Shown here: piece by piece, positions 1 through 6,411 of the stretch
Numbering within the stretch: position 1 is the stretch's first letter
Layout of the letters: the number at the start of each line of letters is the position of its first letter
DNA from: JBEHYA01 sp048498415
GTDB lineage: Bacteria; Pseudomonadota; Alphaproteobacteria; UBA9219; RGZA01
Direction of reading: 5' to 3'
Length of the DNA: 6,824 nt
NCBI GenBank assembly: GCA_048498415.1
Contig: JBEHYA010000097.1
Location: 1 to 6,824, forward strand
The notes under the pieces: generated by a model
The model's input: the letters and a program-made list of their open reading frames with translations, nothing else
The model's database searches: none
What the model was told of the DNA's origin: nothing
Made by a program: the position numbers and the translations under genes

Positions 1-51
1 CCCGGCGCAGGCCTGGTCCCATTTATCCGCATTTTGATTGCTGTTCGATGG

Positions 52-71
52 GCCCCGTTCTTCAACGGGGC
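52..71 (-). terminator. Perfect 8-bp hairpin after the MlaC/HpnM-like gene
   Basis: GCCCCGTT and AACGGGGC form a perfect 8-bp GC-rich stem with a 4-nt loop (GAAG on the minus strand), starting 10 nt after the stop codon. Its position suits a transcript 3' end, but no T-run follows on either strand, so it is not a textbook intrinsic terminator; it may be an mRNA-stabilising end structure. From 51 to 1 no gene could be supported. Confidence 0.5.
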
Positions 72-81
72 TTACACCAAA

Positions 82-720
82 TTAAGAATTAGCCAGCGTC
101 TGGCTCTTTTGATCCAGCATTTTCTGCAAGGCATCCGGGCCCTGCTCGCGCAGAACGCTGCTGAATTCCGACCTGCGGCTCGCCATTTCACTGATGGTGC
201 CGTTCAGGTAAACGTCCACAATCTGCCAGCCCTGCGGGCCACGGCGCATCAGGTAATTCAGTTCATGCGTGTCGCTGCCGCTGGTCAAAACCGTTTTCAC
301 GATCACATCGCCCTGGCCGGTCGCTTCCTCCCCCTTCACTTCAAACTTTTCGCCGTCATACGCTTTGAACTGGCTGGCGTAATTGGCCACGCTGAACGAA
401 CGGAACGCGCTTACCAGCTTGGCCTGCTGTTCCGGCGAAGCCTTGATCCAGCCGGGGCCGGCAGCCGTGCGCATCATGTCTTTCAGGTTAAACGCACGTT
501 CAATCGCGGGCTTCATCTGCGCCGCGCGCGCATCGAACGACTTGCCGCTCTTCATCGCGGAAACAAGCGTCGAATAAAAACCGCTCACCACCTGGCTCGC
601 GCCTTTGGATGGCACCGACGGCGCCGTCATCACCACCTTTTCCATATCGGCGTTCGGGGCAGCAAAAGCGGGGCTGGCCACCAGCATCAACGCCGCGAAA
701 GAGATCAGAATCTTGTTCAT
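82..720 (-). CDS. Exported MlaC/HpnM-family lipid-binding protein (Ttg2D-like)
   Basis: A 212-residue secreted protein of the MlaC/toluene-tolerance Ttg2D family; family members carry phospholipids, and HpnM members are tied to hopanoid clusters. From ATG 720: a signal peptide at 1-20 (MNKILISFAALMLVASPAFA), cleavage probably after AFA; a helical region with MKPAIERAFNLKDMMRTAAGPGW at about 69-91; SPEQQAKLVSAFRSF at 95-109, a family hallmark; a beta-rich part with GQGDVIVKTVL and GWQIVDVYLNG; and a C-terminal segment ISEMASRRSEFSSVLREQG. The VYLNGTIS...RRSEF pattern is of the alphaproteobacterial HpnM kind. The start at 720 gives a clean signal peptide with GATGAG upstream; ATGs at 735 and 732 are possible and would add a short leader. 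It lies 126 nt after dxs. With shc and dxs nearby, a role in hopanoid or phospholipid transport to the outer membrane is likely; no Mla ABC transporter genes are in view. Family confident, HpnM subfamily moderate. Confidence 0.92.
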   Translation of the reverse strand: MNKILISFAALMLVASPAFAAPNADMEKVVMTAPSVPSKGASQVVSGFYSTLVSAMKSGKSFDARAAQMKPAIERAFNLKDMMRTAAGPGWIKASPEQQAKLVSAFRSFSVANYASQFKAYDGEKFEVKGEEATGQGDVIVKTVLTSGSDTHELNYLMRRGPQGWQIVDVYLNGTISEMASRRSEFSSVLREQGPDALQKMLDQKSQTLANS

Positions 721-746
721 GTCATAACTCATCATCTAAGAATCAA

Positions 747-752
747 ATTGTA
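747..752 (-). promoter_or_regulatory. Possible -10 element ahead of the MlaC/HpnM-like gene
   Basis: TACAAT on the minus strand, 5 of 6 matches to TATAAT, lies 26 nt before the ATG at 720. No good -35 hexamer is found 16-18 nt upstream, so promoter status is uncertain. A GANTC site (739-743), the CcrM methylation motif of alphaproteobacteria, lies just downstream of it. Confidence 0.22.
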
Positions 753-846
753 TGCCCGCTAGTCTGCACGAAGCTATGGCAAAATGGCGGCAAAGCAGGT
801 GATTTGTCGCCTTTTTATTACCCGCATAACCGATTTTATCGGGGCT

Positions 847-2799
847 TTAGCGCGCCGCGCGTAAACCCGCGACCGCGCTATCCGCAGCCTGCTTGCCAAT
901 CGCATCAAGCGCCTTGGCCACGATCTGCTTGGCATTCAAACCAGCTACATCGTACTGCTTGGCGGGCGCATCATGATCCTGGAAAATGTCCGGCAGGGTC
1001 ATGATACGGAGTTTTAAACCGTTATCCATGAAGCCTTCATTGGCCAGCATCTGCGACACGGCAGCACCAAAACCGCCGACCGAGCCTTCTTCCAGCGTGA
1101 TCACAACTTCATGTTCACGCGCGGCATCGCGCACCAGCTGTTCATCGAACGGCTTGGCAAAGCGCATATCGGCAACCGTGGTCGAAAGGCCATAGGTCGC
1201 CAGTTCGTCCGCCGCCTTCATGGCTTCAGCTAAACGGGTGCCAAGGCTCAAAATCGCGACCTTGTTGCCTTCGCGCATGATGCGGCCCTTGCCGATTTCC
1301 AGCACGGTGCCGCGTTCCGGCAGTTTAAGGCCAACACCCTCACCGCGCGGATAACGCAGGGCCGACGGGCCCTGATTATACGCAGCAGCCGTGGCCACCA
1401 TATTCATGAGTTCAACTTCATCGGCCGCCGCCATGATCATCATGTTCGGCAGGCAACCCAGATAAGCGAGATCGAAGGCGCCCGCATGCGTGCAGCCATC
1501 GGCGCCCACCAAACCAGCGCGGTCCATCATGAAACGCACGGGCAGATTTTGGATCGCCACATCATGCACCACCTGATCATAGGCGCGTTGCAGGAAGGTC
1601 GAATAAATGGTGCAGAACGGCTTCAGGCCTTCGGTGGCGAGACCCGCCGCAAACGTCACGGCATGCTGTTCCGCGATGCCCACATCGAACGTGCGTTCGG
1701 GGAAGGCTTTGCCGAAATAATCAATGCCGGTGCCCGACGGCATGGCGGCGGTGATCGCAACAATCTTGTCGTCGTGCTTGGCTTCGGCGATCAGCGCATC
1801 GGCATACACCTTGGTATAGGTCGGCGCGCCGGCTTTTACCTTGATCTGCTCGCCCGTGATGATATCGAACTTGTTCACGGCATGGCACTTGTCGGCAGCG
1901 GCCAGCGCCGGCGCGAAGCCTTTGCCTTTTTGCGTGACCACATGAATGATCACCGGGCCCGGATCCACATCGTCGCGCACGTTCTCAAGAACCGGCAACA
2001 GGTGGTCCATGTTGTGGCCATCAATGGGGCCTACATAATAGAAACCCAGCTCTTCAAACAGCGTGCCGCCGGTCACCATGCCGCGGGCATAGCTTTCCGC
2101 CTTGCGCGCCGCATCGCGGATCGGTTTCGGGAAAATCTTGCCCATGTCCTTGGCCAGATTACGCAGGCCGCGGTATTCCTTGGAGGACACAATGCGCGAT
2201 AAATACGACGACAGCGCGCCGGTGGGCGGCGCGATCGACATGTTGTTATCGTTCAAAATCACAATGAGTTTGCTGTGCATCGCACCGGCATTATTCATGG
2301 CTTCATACGCCATACCGGCCGAGATCGAACCGTCGCCGATCACCGCGATCACATGATTTTTCTTGCCCAGCGTATCGCGCGCGACCGCCATGCCCAGACC
2401 CGCTGAAATCGAGGTCGAGCTATGCGCCGCCCCGAACGGATCGTACGCGCTTTCCGAACGCTTGGTGAAACCCGATAACCCGCCACCCTGACGCAGGCTG
2501 CGAATGCGTTCGCGGCGCTCGGTCAGAATTTTATGCGGGTAGGCCTGATGGCCCACGTCCCAGATCAGGCGGTCATCGGGCGTATTGAAAACGTAATGCA
2601 GGGCGGTGGTCAGTTCCACCACGCCAAGGCCGGCGCCCAAGTGGCCGCCCGTCACGGAGACCGCATCGATGGTCTCGGCGCGCAGTTCATCCGCCACCTG
2701 TTGCAGCTTGTCGGCCGGGATCTTGCGTAAGTCAGCCGGCGAATTAATGGTATCCAGCAACGGGGTCTTATGCTGCGGATTTTTAGACGGATTGGCCAA
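847..2799 (-). CDS. dxs: 1-deoxy-D-xylulose-5-phosphate synthase (DXS)
   Basis: A cytoplasmic, thiamine-diphosphate-dependent enzyme joining pyruvate and glyceraldehyde 3-phosphate to give 1-deoxyxylulose 5-phosphate, the first step of the MEP isoprenoid pathway (and a precursor for thiamine and pyridoxal). Numbering from TTG 2799 (650 residues, normal length): GGHLG with H53 (E. coli H49 equivalent); the thiamine motif begins GDGS at 155-158 and ends at N183; GIAEQHAVTFAAG carries catalytic E377 and H379; STFLQRAYDQ has Y399 and R405; DRAGLVGADG..TH has D426 and H438. All key residues are present, so it should be active. The start is set by an excellent Shine-Dalgarno sequence, GGAGG at 2811-2807, which leaves 7 nt to TTG 2799 but only 1 nt to TTG 2805; no ATG is nearby. 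It sits between the hypothetical membrane gene and the MlaC/HpnM-like gene, and with shc nearby it may feed hopanoid synthesis. Confidence 0.98.
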   Translation of the reverse strand: MANPSKNPQHKTPLLDTINSPADLRKIPADKLQQVADELRAETIDAVSVTGGHLGAGLGVVELTTALHYVFNTPDDRLIWDVGHQAYPHKILTERRERIRSLRQGGGLSGFTKRSESAYDPFGAAHSSTSISAGLGMAVARDTLGKKNHVIAVIGDGSISAGMAYEAMNNAGAMHSKLIVILNDNNMSIAPPTGALSSYLSRIVSSKEYRGLRNLAKDMGKIFPKPIRDAARKAESYARGMVTGGTLFEELGFYYVGPIDGHNMDHLLPVLENVRDDVDPGPVIIHVVTQKGKGFAPALAAADKCHAVNKFDIITGEQIKVKAGAPTYTKVYADALIAEAKHDDKIVAITAAMPSGTGIDYFGKAFPERTFDVGIAEQHAVTFAAGLATEGLKPFCTIYSTFLQRAYDQVVHDVAIQNLPVRFMMDRAGLVGADGCTHAGAFDLAYLGCLPNMMIMAAADEVELMNMVATAAAYNQGPSALRYPRGEGVGLKLPERGTVLEIGKGRIMREGNKVAILSLGTRLAEAMKAADELATYGLSTTVADMRFAKPFDEQLVRDAAREHEVVITLEEGSVGGFGAAVSQMLANEGFMDNGLKLRIMTLPDIFQDHDAPAKQYDVAGLNAKQIVAKALDAIGKQAADSAVAGLRAAR

Positions 2800-2805
2800 A
2801 GGCAA

Positions 2806-2811
2806 ACCTCC
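2806..2811 (-). promoter_or_regulatory. Strong ribosome-binding site of dxs that decides its start
   Basis: GGAGGT on the minus strand, a near-perfect Shine-Dalgarno core. Its distance of 7 nt to the TTG at 2799 is ideal, while the TTG at 2805 is almost touching it, so translation most likely begins at 2799. Confidence 0.75.
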
Positions 2812-2912
2812 ACCAGAGATTAATAACTTGTCGTTCGGCAGCAGGGCCTTTGGCGAAAGCCAGTGCGGTCGGCACGAAGGCTCAAAAGTAGCGAAAGTGA
2901 TGCGTAAAAAGC

Positions 2913-2933
2913 AAGCAAATGAAATAGTTGCTT
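2913..2933 (-). terminator. Weak stem-loop in the 226-nt gap before dxs
   Basis: On the minus strand AAGCAA (2933-2928) pairs with TTGCTT (2918-2913) across a 9-nt loop, and GCTTTTTA follows. The 6-bp stem is AT-rich, so this is only a possible terminator for the hypothetical gene ending at 3026. The rest of the gap between that gene and dxs shows no gene; no convincing promoter was recognised although the dxs leader is long. Confidence 0.2.
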
Positions 2934-3025
2934 AACTTTTACCCCCAAAAAACACCCTTCCCCGGCCTGATTGATGCGATTCTGTAACAGCCCCATGGCA
3001 CAGATAGGGAACGGCCCTGCCCGGC

Positions 3026-3628
3026 TCAGGCATAGGTCAGATCGCCGCGCTTCTGCGCTTTCGCCGGGGCTGGCGGCGCCACGGGCGCGGGATCCTGCAT
3101 CAGTTCATCGGCAAATATCTGGCCGCGCGCCAGCTTGCTGCGCGCCGTCGCTAAATTTTTGGCATCGCATTCGCTAATGGGCTTCAGGGTGGCGGGGTTG
3201 GTTGAATCTTTTGCCGCTAGAATGACCTGCAGCCGTTCCTTGCGCTCTTCCAGATCAGGCACGCGCATGCTACGGTTATCCAGGCCGAACACGGCGGGCA
3301 AGGCCTTGCGCATGGCGGCAATCGGCGTCATCGCGCCATCCAGCACATATTGCTTGTCCGGCATGTTATCGAAAAAAGTCTGGATCGCGACTTTCGGATC
3401 GTCGGTGGCCGCCAGCGCCCGGCACATCTGGTCGGCGGCGTGATTCATCTCGGCTAAAATCTGGCGGTTATACGCAACCGCCTTGCGCGCGCCCTGCTGA
3501 ATGTCGTCATACGCATGGGCCAGCGTGAATGCCGGAATCATCATGCCCATCAGCGTGGCGGTTTTCAGCAGGCTGGCGGTGATCGCGCGCGCAACCAGAT
3601 AGGGCTTGGGGCGTAAATCGATTTCCAT
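3026..3628 (-). CDS. Unrecognised exported or membrane-anchored protein, paralogue of the upstream gene product
   Basis: A 200-residue protein of unknown function. A basic N-terminus (RPKPYLVARA) leads into a hydrophobic segment at about 23-39 (TATLMGMMIPAFTLAHA) ending in AHA, so it may be a signal anchor or a cleavable signal peptide; either way most of the protein should be periplasmic. It has exactly two cysteines, C69 and C154. AADQMC at 64-69, PDKQYVLDGA at 90-99 and TNPATLK at 143-149 match AANAMC, PDGQFVLNGA and TTTPALK in the upstream gene product, in the same order. The middle (125-140) is charged and helical; the C-terminus (180-191) is Pro/Ala-rich, like a periplasmic linker, and ends with basic residues. 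The ATG at 3628 has AAGG close upstream. It lies 104 nt after the upstream stop and about 170 nt before the dxs ribosome-binding site. No family recognised; gene reality is supported by length, membrane segment and the paralogue. Confidence 0.75.
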   Translation of the reverse strand: MEIDLRPKPYLVARAITASLLKTATLMGMMIPAFTLAHAYDDIQQGARKAVAYNRQILAEMNHAADQMCRALAATDDPKVAIQTFFDNMPDKQYVLDGAMTPIAAMRKALPAVFGLDNRSMRVPDLEERKERLQVILAAKDSTNPATLKPISECDAKNLATARSKLARGQIFADELMQDPAPVAPPAPAKAQKRGDLTYA

Positions 3629-3656
3629 GCGCCTTAAAATAGCGCAGACGCCCGAA

Positions 3657-3662
3657 ACTATA
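3657..3662 (-). promoter_or_regulatory. Possible -10 element ahead of the 200-residue hypothetical gene
   Basis: TATAGT on the minus strand, 5 of 6 matches to TATAAT, sits 28 nt before the ATG at 3628 in the 104-nt gap between the two paralogous genes. The region 16-18 nt upstream has only a poor -35 match, so this is weak. Confidence 0.2.
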
Positions 3663-3732
3663 TGCGCCCTTTTTAATCCAGAAAGCCTTTAGTGACGGTA
3701 TTAACCTTAACTGTAACGGGCCATGGTCAGGC

Positions 3733-4668
3733 TTAGCCGTGGGTGCTGGCCGCGGCCTGGCCGTTCATCTGCAGATAATAATCCGGCCGGCCGGCTTGCA
3801 GGGATAAATTCTGCGCCATGTCCATGCCGCGCAAAGGCGAAGGGCTGGCGGCATAGGCGGCGCATAAAACCTTTAGCGCGGGCGTAGTGGTTTCAATATT
3901 GATCGCGGATGCAAGCCGCCGCGTCACGCCTTCCATATTATCCGCAGATGGCACCCACACGGTCGGGTAATACGGCACATAATCCGTGCCAATCGAAAGG
4001 GATTCAGCCACCGCACGGAAAGACGCACCAATATTTTTGGCATGCGCCAGACCATAAAGGGGAATGCTGAGGTAATGCGACAATATCCCCACCACTTCCT
4101 TGTTCGCTGCTGTCACATCCTGCGCGCCGTTCAAAACGAACTGGCCGTCCGGATATTTCTTGGCAAAAGCATCCAGCGCCGGACGGGCCAAACCGGTTAC
4201 ATTGGCTTCGCACATGGCGTTTGCGGCGGCTCTTAACTGGGTCTCCAGCGCTTTGTTCTCATCCATATAATGGCTGATGGCATAGGGCAGAAAAAAACCC
4301 CACAGGCCATAGGCCATGCCTTTTGCCGCCAATACCGGCACCTCGCCCCAGCGGATGCGCACTTTGCGCTTCTTTTCTGGAACAAAATCCGCAACGGTCT
4401 TGTGTGTTTTGTCGATCATGGTCTTTCTATCCAATTGAAGTGAGCTTGCTGGGTTGTCCTGGCTTAAACGCGGCCTGCGGCGCCCCCGCTTTTGAAGCGG
4501 CGGGCCATTATTTCCGGCGGTATAAAAAGCAATGATTTCTTCCGCTTTTTTTACGCCATCACCCGGGGCGTCAGCTTCAACTTGCGCACCCGTCGTGTCA
4601 TTCACGCGGCCAATAAAATCCGCAATCGCGCCGCGCGTATCTTCAAAGCGCGTGTCATCGTTAGACAT
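3733..4668 (-). CDS. Unrecognised single-pass membrane protein, possibly two genes merged by a frameshift
   Basis: As read, a 311-residue protein of unknown function. The start is taken as ATG 4668, with a purine-rich AGAGA about 8 nt upstream; a TTG at 4722 would only add an unlikely leader. Numbering from 4668: residues 1-55 are acidic (MSNDDTRFED...); 56-83 are Arg/Pro/Gln-rich with codons unusual here (AGG, GGG, AGA, TCA); 84 is an internal Met (ATG at 4419); 98-106 is a basic stretch (KKRKVRIRW); 117-134 is one hydrophobic segment (GMAYGLWGFFLPYAISHY); the rest is probably periplasmic. There are only two cysteines, C153 and C269. The segment from C153 to NGAQDVTAANK resembles the downstream gene at 3026-3628, suggesting a paralogous pair. 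The actual membrane gene may be just 3733-4419 (228 residues), preceded by a separate small gene. No known domain recognised; that a gene exists here is well supported, the N-terminus is not. Confidence 0.7.
   Translation of the reverse strand: MSNDDTRFEDTRGAIADFIGRVNDTTGAQVEADAPGDGVKKAEEIIAFYTAGNNGPPLQKRGRRRPRLSQDNPASSLQLDRKTMIDKTHKTVADFVPEKKRKVRIRWGEVPVLAAKGMAYGLWGFFLPYAISHYMDENKALETQLRAAANAMCEANVTGLARPALDAFAKKYPDGQFVLNGAQDVTAANKEVVGILSHYLSIPLYGLAHAKNIGASFRAVAESLSIGTDYVPYYPTVWVPSADNMEGVTRRLASAINIETTTPALKVLCAAYAASPSPLRGMDMAQNLSLQAGRPDYYLQMNGQAAASTHG
4427..4668 (-). other. Possible separate small gene with a one-base frameshift (about 80 residues)
   Basis: The first 50-55 codons from ATG 4668 look like good coding sequence in this genome's style. 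Between about 4515 and 4430 the open frame turns into arginine-rich sequence with uncommon codons, whereas the -1 frame reads as ordinary protein (AASKAGAPQAAFKPGQPSK followed by LTSIG) and stops at TAG 4429-4427, only 7 nt before ATG 4419. A stop just ahead of a start is the usual gene junction in a tight operon. One missing base, for example near the C-run or the GGGGG tract around 4480-4510, would reconcile the two. The product would be a small acidic soluble protein of unknown function. This is inference; the uninterrupted long frame is the competing reading. Confidence 0.35.
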
Positions 4669-4683
4669 ATAAATATCTCTTTT

Positions 4684-4718
4684 AAAAATAGGCGGGCTTA
4701 AACTAGCACCCGTCCCGC
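4684..4718 (-). terminator. Weak terminator-like hairpin after the glycosylase gene
   Basis: On the minus strand GCGGG (4718-4714) can pair with CCCGC (4696-4692) across a long loop, followed by CTA and five T residues (4688-4684). The stem is short. If functional it would end or attenuate the shc-radical SAM-glycosylase transcript before the membrane-protein genes. Confidence 0.25.
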
Positions 4719-4732
4719 GCAACTAAAACGCG

Positions 4733-5332
4733 TTAGTTTTTGGTGCTTTTAGCGGCTAATTGCACGGCTTTCTTAATATCGGCCAGAAAAGCGGGCTCCA
4801 TACCCCAGTTGCCGCGCATGATAAAGCTGGGGTGATAGGTGGGCAAGACCAGCATGCCGTCGTTCATGCGCGATTGCAACACTTCGCCATGCAGGGTGGT
4901 GATCCCTTCCCGGCCTGTCAGCGCCCACAAAGGCGTTGCCCCCAGCGTGATGATGATGGCGGGCCTCAGCCTTGCAATCGTCTTTTGCAAATGGGTGAGA
5001 TCGGCGGCAAAAATTTTCTGCAATAATTTGCTGCCGTATTTGCCCCAGCGGCTCTCAATTTCAATGTTGTTTTCTTTGGCCGCTCGCGCGCTGGTAAAAA
5101 AATGCGCAACCTTGTTACCCGGCGGCTGAAAGCGGAACACATTGCCCACAAAACATTCCGCGCGTTCAATACCCGCGGCGGCCAGATTTTTATTCAAAAG
5201 CTGCCCGCTGCGGCCCACAAAGGGCTTGCCCTGCTTCACTTCATCGGCCCCCGGCGCTTCGCCGATAATGGCGATTAACGGCCCTTTGTGGGATGCCGGC
5301 ATCTGGTAATCAACATGCGGCAGGTCGGTCAT
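4733..5332 (-). CDS. Uracil-DNA glycosylase superfamily protein (family 4/SPO1 type, no Fe-S cysteines)
   Basis: A 199-residue uracil-DNA glycosylase-like protein, expected to remove uracil from DNA and start base-excision repair. Numbering from the ATG at 5332: motif 1 is GEAPGADE at 24-31 followed by GKPFVGRSGQLLN at 35-47; NVFRFQPPGNK at 64-74 is the usual NV..xxPPGN segment; IITLGATPLWALTG at 127-140 is the central strand and helix; YHPSF at 166-170 contains the catalytic HPS loop (H167). Family-4 enzymes normally hold a [4Fe-4S] cluster with four cysteines, one just before the PPGN segment; here that place is phenylalanine and the whole protein has a single cysteine (C60), so no cluster is expected. 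The start is chosen because the ATG overlaps the upstream stop as ATGA and GGAAAG lies 4 nt before it; the upstream GTG at 5344 is the alternative. Superfamily secure, exact family and activity less so. Confidence 0.9.
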   Translation of the reverse strand: MTDLPHVDYQMPASHKGPLIAIIGEAPGADEVKQGKPFVGRSGQLLNKNLAAAGIERAECFVGNVFRFQPPGNKVAHFFTSARAAKENNIEIESRWGKYGSKLLQKIFAADLTHLQKTIARLRPAIIITLGATPLWALTGREGITTLHGEVLQSRMNDGMLVLPTYHPSFIMRGNWGMEPAFLADIKKAVQLAAKSTKN

Positions 5333-6411
5333 GCGTCTTTCCACAATAAAACGTCGCGGCGCCCCGGCACATCCATGGCAACCGGAAAATCCGGATAAAT
5401 AACTTCCTGCCCTTCGCGCACAAAAACCAAACGGTCTGCATCGCGACGCACTAAATTCTCGCGCCGTACTTTGCCAACCGGGCTATCCAGACAGAACCGG
5501 AAGCTATTGATCCATGACGGCGTACGCGCCACCACCTCATCCATCAGCTGCCCCATGCGCGCGAAGTTCACGCGGTAGGCGGCCGAAAAACGAATGGGTT
5601 CCGGCACATAAATCGAAAGGTTGCGGATGTTCAGCGCATCCAGCCGCCGCAGCAATGCCACCAGCACATCCGCATGGTCGTTTACGCCGCGCAGCAGTGG
5701 AAAATGGTTATATTGCCGCACCCCTGCCGCGTGCAGGCGCTGCATCACATCCACCACGGCATCGCAAATCTCGTAGGGGTGAATAATGTGCCAGACAAAA
5801 CGCACATTATACTGGGCCAGCAATGCAATCTTGCGTTCGTCTTTCAACACATCCGGCGCAAACACGGGCGCGCGGGTGTGCAGGCGAATGCTGGTAATCG
5901 TCTTCACCGCGGCCAACCGCGCCAGCATCATCTGCCATTCATCATAATTCATGGTCAGCGGATCGCCGCCCGAAAGAATGACTTCCGAAATTTCCGGGTG
6001 CTGCGCTAAATGCGCGGTCAAAATACCAAGCTTGCTCTCTAAAACCCCGCGCCCCATATCGCGCTGCTCCGCCAAAACATCTTCACGAAAGCAATACAGG
6101 CAATGGCTGGCGCAGGTGGAGGTGGGCGTGAATAAAACCCGGTCGCGGTATTTCTGAATAAAAATATCCTTCGCCGCACCCGCCATATTGCTGCGGTCAT
6201 CCACCCAATCGGCAACTTCGCCGGGCGCATGCAGTTTTAATTTATCATCGCTCGGCAGCATCGCGCGCGATAGCGGGCCGTCATGGTGGCCCAGCGCCGC
6301 CACTTCTTCATCGATCTTCTTCTGGTAAAACGCGCTGATCTTGACCGGCGCCAGATGCTGCGTCTCGCGCAACTGCGCATAGGCTGCCAAACGTTCAGCC
6401 AGCGCGCTCAC
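5329..6411 (-). CDS. KamA-family radical SAM protein (lysine 2,3-aminomutase-like)
   Basis: A 360-residue radical SAM enzyme of the lysine 2,3-aminomutase/EpmB family. The [4Fe-4S]-binding motif CxxxCxxC is CASHCLYC (C100, C104, C107), followed by FRED; SGGDPL at 147-152 is the glycine-rich SAM-binding segment; HPYE at 211-214 and HFPLLRGVND around 236-245 fit the barrel of KamA proteins. SPVGK at 310-314 aligns with the region carrying the PLP lysine in KamA, making K314 the likely cofactor ligand (inference). The start is GTG at 6411, within GTGA overlapping the shc stop. Its own TGA (5331-5329) overlaps the ATG of the glycosylase gene. At 360 residues it is closer to EpmB (about 340) than to clostridial KamA (about 416). 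It could isomerise free lysine, prime EF-P lysine as EpmB does, or act on another amino acid; neither an epmA nor an efp gene is in view. Family sure, substrate unknown. Confidence 0.93.
   Translation of the reverse strand: MSALAERLAAYAQLRETQHLAPVKISAFYQKKIDEEVAALGHHDGPLSRAMLPSDDKLKLHAPGEVADWVDDRSNMAGAAKDIFIQKYRDRVLFTPTSTCASHCLYCFREDVLAEQRDMGRGVLESKLGILTAHLAQHPEISEVILSGGDPLTMNYDEWQMMLARLAAVKTITSIRLHTRAPVFAPDVLKDERKIALLAQYNVRFVWHIIHPYEICDAVVDVMQRLHAAGVRQYNHFPLLRGVNDHADVLVALLRRLDALNIRNLSIYVPEPIRFSAAYRVNFARMGQLMDEVVARTPSWINSFRFCLDSPVGKVRRENLVRRDADRLVFVREGQEVIYPDFPVAMDVPGRRDVLLWKDA

Noticed and set aside
34..762. Long plus-strand open frame (242 residues)
   Set aside because: It is antisense to the MlaC/HpnM-like gene, His/Arg/Ala-rich, and shows no family motif; a shadow of the high-GC coding frame opposite.
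830..842. CCGAT/ATCGG stem after dxs as a terminator
   Set aside because: Only 5 bp with a 3-nt loop, and no T-run follows on the minus strand; likely chance.
1486..2202. Plus-strand open frame of 238 residues inside dxs
   Set aside because: Lies wholly opposite a clear, complete DXS and has the His/Arg-rich composition of an antisense shadow.
2852..2868. TGGC/GCCA hairpin in the dxs leader as a riboswitch
   Set aside because: The stem is only 4 bp and no TPP-riboswitch or other conserved aptamer sequence was found around it.
4669..4722. TTG 4722 as the start of the membrane-protein gene
   Set aside because: The extra 18 codons overlap a hairpin-like region, no ribosome-binding site precedes the TTG, and ATG 4668 has a purine-rich stretch at proper distance.
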